DNA from: Fibrella arboris
GTDB lineage: Bacteria; Bacteroidota; Bacteroidia; Cytophagales; Spirosomataceae
NCBI RefSeq assembly: GCF_041321095.1
Contig: NZ_JBGGWE010000001.1
Span: 558,001 to 622,000 of the forward strand
DNA: 64,000 nt
Reading direction: 5' to 3'
The notes below the pieces were generated by a model, which worked only from the letters and a program-made list of their open reading frames with translations, did not search any database and had not been told where the DNA came from. Positions 61,167 to 64,000 of the stretch are shown piece after piece. Numbering within the stretch: the stretch's first letter is position 1; each line of letters opens with the position of its first letter. The position numbers and the translations under genes were made by a program.

Positions 61167-61952
61167 CTAAACATCCGCATCCAGATAGGCCGGGAACTTG
61201 GCGCGGAAGGCTTGCAGATCGTCGAGCGAGAGGGTTTGCTGGTGGATGGCTTCGGAGTCATAGTGGCGGAAAAGAACGTCGCCTTTAAAGTCGATCAAGG
61301 CTGATCCGCCGCGGTATGGGTGCCCATTTCCGTCAGTGCCCACGCGGTTGACACCCGCCACGTAGCTCAGGTTCTCGATGGCACGGGCCTGTAGCAGCGT
61401 ATCCCACGGTTGTTGCCGGGGAGCGGGCCAATTGGCTACATACAGTAGCAGATCGTAATCGAGCTGGTCGGGGGCGATCTGGCGGTTGCGGCTCCAGACC
61501 GGGAAACGCAGGTCGTAGCAGATCAGCGGACAGATACGCCACCCGCGCCACTCGCGCACCAGCCGCAACGTACCTGCCGAATAGGTCTTGTCTTCGCCTG
61601 CCATTCTAAAAAGATGCCGCTTATCGTAGGTGGCGAACTGCCCATCGGGCTCCATCCAGATCAGGCGATTGTAAAACGCCCGACCCGTCGGACCGCCGTT
61701 TTCCTGCACTACATAGCTGCCCGTTACCACCGCGTTGGTCTGCGCCGCCATCTGTTTCAACCACTTGAACGTGGTCAGGTTCATCGGCTCGGCCACGGCA
61801 CGAGCATCCATCGTGAAGCCCGTTGTAAACATCTCGGGCAGCACAATCAGATCTGTCGGTTCGGGCAGGGTAAAGAGCTTCTCCTCCAGCATAGCCCGGT
61901 TGGCCACGGGGTCTTGCCAATGAAGGTCAGTTTGAAGGAGGGTGATGTTCAT
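61167..61952 (-). CDS. Nitrilase-superfamily amidohydrolase, omega-amidase (YafV) type
   Basis: Omega-amidases hydrolyse alpha-ketoglutaramate and similar compounds formed by transamination. The 261-residue protein has the Glu-Lys-Cys triad: LPEMFTTGFTM near 40, TYDKRHLFRMAGE near 110, and CPLICYDLRFPVWSRN near 140. The blocks ANWPAPRQQPWDTLLQARAI and ENLSYVAGVNRVGTDG match this branch. It lies downstream of def on the same strand; a perfect repeat fills the gap. Confidence 0.9.
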   Translation of the reverse strand: MNITLLQTDLHWQDPVANRAMLEEKLFTLPEPTDLIVLPEMFTTGFTMDARAVAEPMNLTTFKWLKQMAAQTNAVVTGSYVVQENGGPTGRAFYNRLIWMEPDGQFATYDKRHLFRMAGEDKTYSAGTLRLVREWRGWRICPLICYDLRFPVWSRNRQIAPDQLDYDLLLYVANWPAPRQQPWDTLLQARAIENLSYVAGVNRVGTDGNGHPYRGGSALIDFKGDVLFRHYDSEAIHQQTLSLDDLQAFRAKFPAYLDADV

Positions 61953-62064
61953 AAGGAGGAAAGGGAGGAGGGAGAAAAGGAGGAAGGAAGTCGCTTACGC
62001 AGGAGTAGCTACGCGTGCGTGAGCGACTTCCTTCCTCCTTTTCTCCCTCCTCCCTTTCCTCCTT
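61953..62064 (-). repeat. 48-bp-arm purine/pyrimidine inverted repeat exactly filling the def-omega-amidase gap
   Basis: Arms 61953-62000 and 62017-62064 pair over 48 positions with one T/C difference (G-U in RNA). The outer 37 bases are all purine on one strand; the inner part is GTCGCTTACGC. One end abuts the omega-amidase start codon and the other enters the def stop codon. Confidence 0.96.
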
Positions 62065-62636
62065 TATTTTGGGAACCGCATTTTATACTCCACATCCACA
62101 TTACCCCGCGTGATGTCGGCGAGGCGTTTTTTAAGGAGCTGGCGTTTCAGCGGCGACATGTAGTCGGTGAAGAGTTTACCTTCGATGTGGTCGTATTCGT
62201 GCTGAATGATCCGGGCGGCGGTGCCTTCGTACTCTTCTTCGTGCTCGTTCCAGTCGACGTCGAAATAGCGGATCACGATGAACTCGGGGCGGTACACGTC
62301 GTTGCGGATGCCGGGAATACTCAGGCAGCCTTCTTCAAACGCCCATTCGTCGCCATCTTCTTCCAGTATTTCGGCGTTGATAAACACCTTCTTGAAACCA
62401 ACGAGCGTCGGGTCGATGTCTTCTTCCGACTCACCTTCGTTGAACGGCTGTCCATCCACGACGAACATCCGTACGCTCTGCCCGATCTGCGGAGCCGCCA
62501 GCCCCACACCCGACGCCGCATACATGGTTTCGAACATGTCGTCGCTCAGTTTTTTCACGTCGAGCGTACCTTTTTCAATGTCTTTGGCCTTCTTCCGCAA
62601 TACCGGATCGCCGTAAGCTACAATTGGGAGAATCAT
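62064..62636 (-). CDS. def: Peptide deformylase
   Basis: Def removes the formyl group from new proteins. The 190-residue metalloenzyme has all three motifs: GVGLAAPQIGQSVRMF, EGCLSIPGIRNDV and the metal-binding QHEYDHIEGKLFTD. The C-terminal extension ends EYKMRFPK. Upstream lies ruvX, downstream the omega-amidase; both gaps are inverted repeats. Confidence 0.95.
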   Translation of the reverse strand: MILPIVAYGDPVLRKKAKDIEKGTLDVKKLSDDMFETMYAASGVGLAAPQIGQSVRMFVVDGQPFNEGESEEDIDPTLVGFKKVFINAEILEEDGDEWAFEEGCLSIPGIRNDVYRPEFIVIRYFDVDWNEHEEEYEGTAARIIQHEYDHIEGKLFTDYMSPLKRQLLKKRLADITRGNVDVEYKMRFPK

Positions 62637-62646
62637 GTTTGTCTAA

Positions 62647-62742
62647 GTTTCAAGTTTCAGGTTTCAGGTTTCAGGTGCTTCGCTAACTCACCATATCGTT
62701 GATCAGCAAAGTACCTGGAACCTGAAACCTGAAACTTGAAAC
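62647..62742 (-). repeat. Four-heptad inverted repeat filling the ruvX-def gap
   Basis: The left heptads are TTTCAAG (62648), TTTCAGG (62655), TTTCAGG (62662) and TTTCAGG (62669). The right heptads are CCTGGAA (62714), CCTGAAA (62721), CCTGAAA (62728) and CTTGAAA (62735). 27 of 28 positions pair. The apex is TGCTTCGC on the left. The right arm enters the ruvX stop codon. Confidence 0.94.
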
Positions 62743-63155
62743 TAATTTTTGCTTTCCATAAATGACTGAAGGATGATCGTGGCGCTCACCATGTCGATGT
62801 TGCCTTTCACCCGTCGGTCTTTCTTACTGGTGCCGCCCGCAATCATCGACTGCAAGGCCATGCGCGACGTAAACCGCTCATCGTGCTGGTAAACAGTCTG
62901 ATCAGGAAACACCGCTTTCAATTTCTTAATCAGGCCGCGAACCGGTGCCGTTGTGTCGGTATCGGTCCCGTCGGTATTCGTTGGCCAGCCCACCACAAAG
63001 GCTTCGACAGGTTCGGCCGCTACGTAGGCTTTCAGCCGGTCGAACAGCGTATGGGTCGGCACCGTTTCCAGCGCCGTTGCGATGATCTGCATCGGGTCGG
63101 TCACAGCCAGCCCGGTCCGCTTGTTTCCGTAATCAATCGCCACGATTCGCGCCAT
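62742..63155 (-). CDS. ruvX: RuvX/YqgF-family putative Holliday junction resolvase
   Basis: YqgF-family proteins have an RNase H-like fold and are linked to Holliday junction cleavage and rRNA maturation. The 137-residue protein has IVAIDYGNKRTGLAVTDPMQ at residue 4 (first catalytic Asp), VVGWPTNTDGTDTD near 53, and HDERFTSRMALQSMI near 92. The length is normal. A -7 box lies just upstream, and def and the omega-amidase follow on the same strand. Confidence 0.92.
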   Translation of the reverse strand: MARIVAIDYGNKRTGLAVTDPMQIIATALETVPTHTLFDRLKAYVAAEPVEAFVVGWPTNTDGTDTDTTAPVRGLIKKLKAVFPDQTVYQHDERFTSRMALQSMIAGGTSKKDRRVKGNIDMVSATIILQSFMESKN

Positions 63156-63163
63156 AGTATCTG

Positions 63164-63171
63164 CAAAGGTA
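63164..63171 (-). promoter_or_regulatory. -7 box of ruvX (near-leaderless mRNA)
   Basis: On the minus strand this reads TACCTTTG, with 8 bases to the ruvX ATG. The string GTACCTTTGCA is identical to that before hemC. The gap 63156-63460 otherwise is AT-rich with no recognisable gene. Confidence 0.5.
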
Positions 63172-63433
63172 CGAAAACCCGGCGTGTGGTTGGCTTATCG
63201 AATAGTACGCGGATTTCGGATTTCATTTGTAGCTAAGAAGTTGAAATGACCCTAACCAACTAAGGAGCAGCAGGAGGTAGCTATTTTTCTTATCTCATAG
63301 GTAAGGTAAGAATAACGAGTCCAGTCAGTGACGTACCTGACTAATCTTATTACTCTGTTTGGGTTAACTACGATAATCAATGGCAGTTCAATTCATGCAT
63401 GTAATTTGGAGTTCAAAATATTATTGACATAAT

Positions 63434-63468
63434 TTGTCCAAAAAAAGGCGTCCAAACAAGATGGACAA
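63434..63468 (+). promoter_or_regulatory. Possible operator around the XRE gene start
   Basis: TTGTCCA (63434-63440) and TGGACAA (63462-63468) form an inverted repeat spaced by 21 bases, straddling the ATG at 63461. Controller proteins of restriction-modification systems often bind such boxes at their own gene. The boxes are short, so this is tentative. Confidence 0.35.
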
Positions 63469-63805
63469 GACAATCGTTAGCCATAGCACATTCGGGGAGT
63501 GGATGCGACAGTGTCGCGAACAAGCTGGCTGGCCTCAGCGGAAGGTGGCGGCTCAGTTAGACATTGATACGAGCATTGTGGCCAAACTGGAAAAAGGGCA
63601 ACGCCGGGCCACCCGACAGCAGGCCGAGCAACTAGCTGAATTGTTTGGTGAGCCATCTGAAGATGTACTAGTGCTCTACCTCTCAGACCGTGTAGCTTAT
63701 GAGCTAGCCGACGAAGCCTGCTCCGACGCCGTCCTGCGGGCGGCTGAGGAAAAAATTAAGTACCTGCGGGCAAAAAACGCTAAGCAGGGCGAGTTGGAGT
63801 TTTGA
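63461..63805 (+). CDS. XRE-family helix-turn-helix regulator beside a DNA methyltransferase
   Basis: The frame opens at a TTG (63434), but the ATG at 63461 gives MDKTIVSHSTFGEWMRQCRE, a normal XRE start (114 residues). The HTH is REQAGWPQRKVAAQLDIDTS followed by IVAKLEKGQRRATRQQAEQL (about 20-60), the fold of Cro/C.AhdI-type proteins. A helical C-terminal part includes ADEACSDAVLRAAEEKIKYL. It lies 20 bases before a cytosine methyltransferase, so it probably controls that system. Confidence 0.85.
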   Translation: MDKTIVSHSTFGEWMRQCREQAGWPQRKVAAQLDIDTSIVAKLEKGQRRATRQQAEQLAELFGEPSEDVLVLYLSDRVAYELADEACSDAVLRAAEEKIKYLRAKNAKQGELEF

Positions 63806-63825
63806 AAAATTAAACCTGAAAACTA

Positions 63826-64000
63826 ATGAACGAAACACTTAGACTTGCCTCTTTTTTCGCTGGAATCGGAGGGTTTGACCTAGGATTTGAGCGAGCAGGT
63901 ATCGAAACCGTCTATCAGTGCGAGATAGACAAATTCTGTAACAATATCTTACATCACCACTGGCCAAACGTAAAGAAAGGTACAGATATAACCACTATTG
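63826..64000 (+). CDS. C5-cytosine DNA methyltransferase, N-terminal part (runs off window)
   Basis: From the ATG at 63826 the frame is open to the window end (58 codons). It reads MNETLRLASFFAGIGGFDLG, which holds motif I (FAGIGGFDLGFE) for S-adenosylmethionine binding, then ETVYQCEIDKFCNNIL, motif II. These features are specific to Dcm-type C5 methyltransferases. The catalytic PC motif is beyond the window. A cognate nuclease gene, if any, would lie to the right. Confidence 0.9.
   Translation, partial: MNETLRLASFFAGIGGFDLGFERAGIETVYQCEIDKFCNNILHHHWPNVKKGTDITTI

Noticed and set aside
61614..62702. Plus-strand open frame of 362 codons across the omega-amidase and def genes
   Set aside because: It spans two well-supported minus-strand genes and the repeat between them; its composition is that of an antisense frame.
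16304..62742. The repeat elements as a CRISPR array
   Set aside because: Units are contiguous 7-mers or paired arms with no regular unique spacers, they are scattered, and no cas genes are present.
16304..62742. The long hairpins as ordinary rho-independent terminators
   Set aside because: Most lack a T-run, have arms far longer than terminators, and sit between genes that read in the same direction with little room for a new promoter.

Overview
The window looks like a chromosome segment of a Bacteroidota bacterium of the Cytophagales, most like Spirosoma and its relatives. This rests on promoter -7 boxes of the form TAnnTTTG, two secreted proteins with type IX secretion (T9SS) C-terminal sorting domains, a Bacteroidota-type ExbB-ExbD-ExbD-TonB-PstS-TPR cluster, a bacillithiol gene (bshC), a short-LID adenylate kinase and a short NuoG. 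The taxon is inferred from gene content, not from any search.

Layout: 1-275 is the start of a secreted SASA-family paralog cut by the window edge. 756-6940 is the TonB energy-transduction cluster. 7057-8711 holds adk and obg. 8802-14730 holds two large secreted SASA-type esterase-like proteins. 14777-27942 is a respiratory complex I operon, nuoABCDE-F-GHIJ, interrupted by a PhyH-like oxygenase and by three glycan or membrane genes; nuoKLMN are not in the window. 28138-36455 holds a thiolase, asd, two porin-like barrels, a decayed FG-GAP gene, 5-FTHF cyclo-ligase, bshC and gatB. 36518-50641 is a housekeeping stretch: TlpA-like protein, proC, purB, a prolyl oligopeptidase, a DedA protein, an ABC-F ATPase, tRNA-Gln beside gatC, an acyltransferase and purH. 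50779-60841 holds a flippase, an Hsp20-like protein, hemC, a GNAT protein, an FtsX-like permease, murE, mraY and fabD. 61167-63155 holds an omega-amidase-like protein, def and ruvX. 63461-64000 opens a likely restriction-modification locus: an XRE regulator followed by a C5-cytosine methyltransferase.

The most striking feature is not a gene. Intergenic gaps hold long inverted repeats (arms up to 58 bp), and several completely fill the gap between co-directional genes. Many arms are built of 7-bp units (TTTACTG/TTTTCCG, TTTCAGG/TTTCAAG, TAGTCRR). Families with unrelated arms share an apical motif (TTGCGCTGC or TGCTTCGC) and differ between arms by whole heptads. A second unexplained signal is the oligomer RGGTACGT/ACGTACCY, seen about 70 times by eye, mostly inside genes, against about 8 expected for a random 7-mer core.
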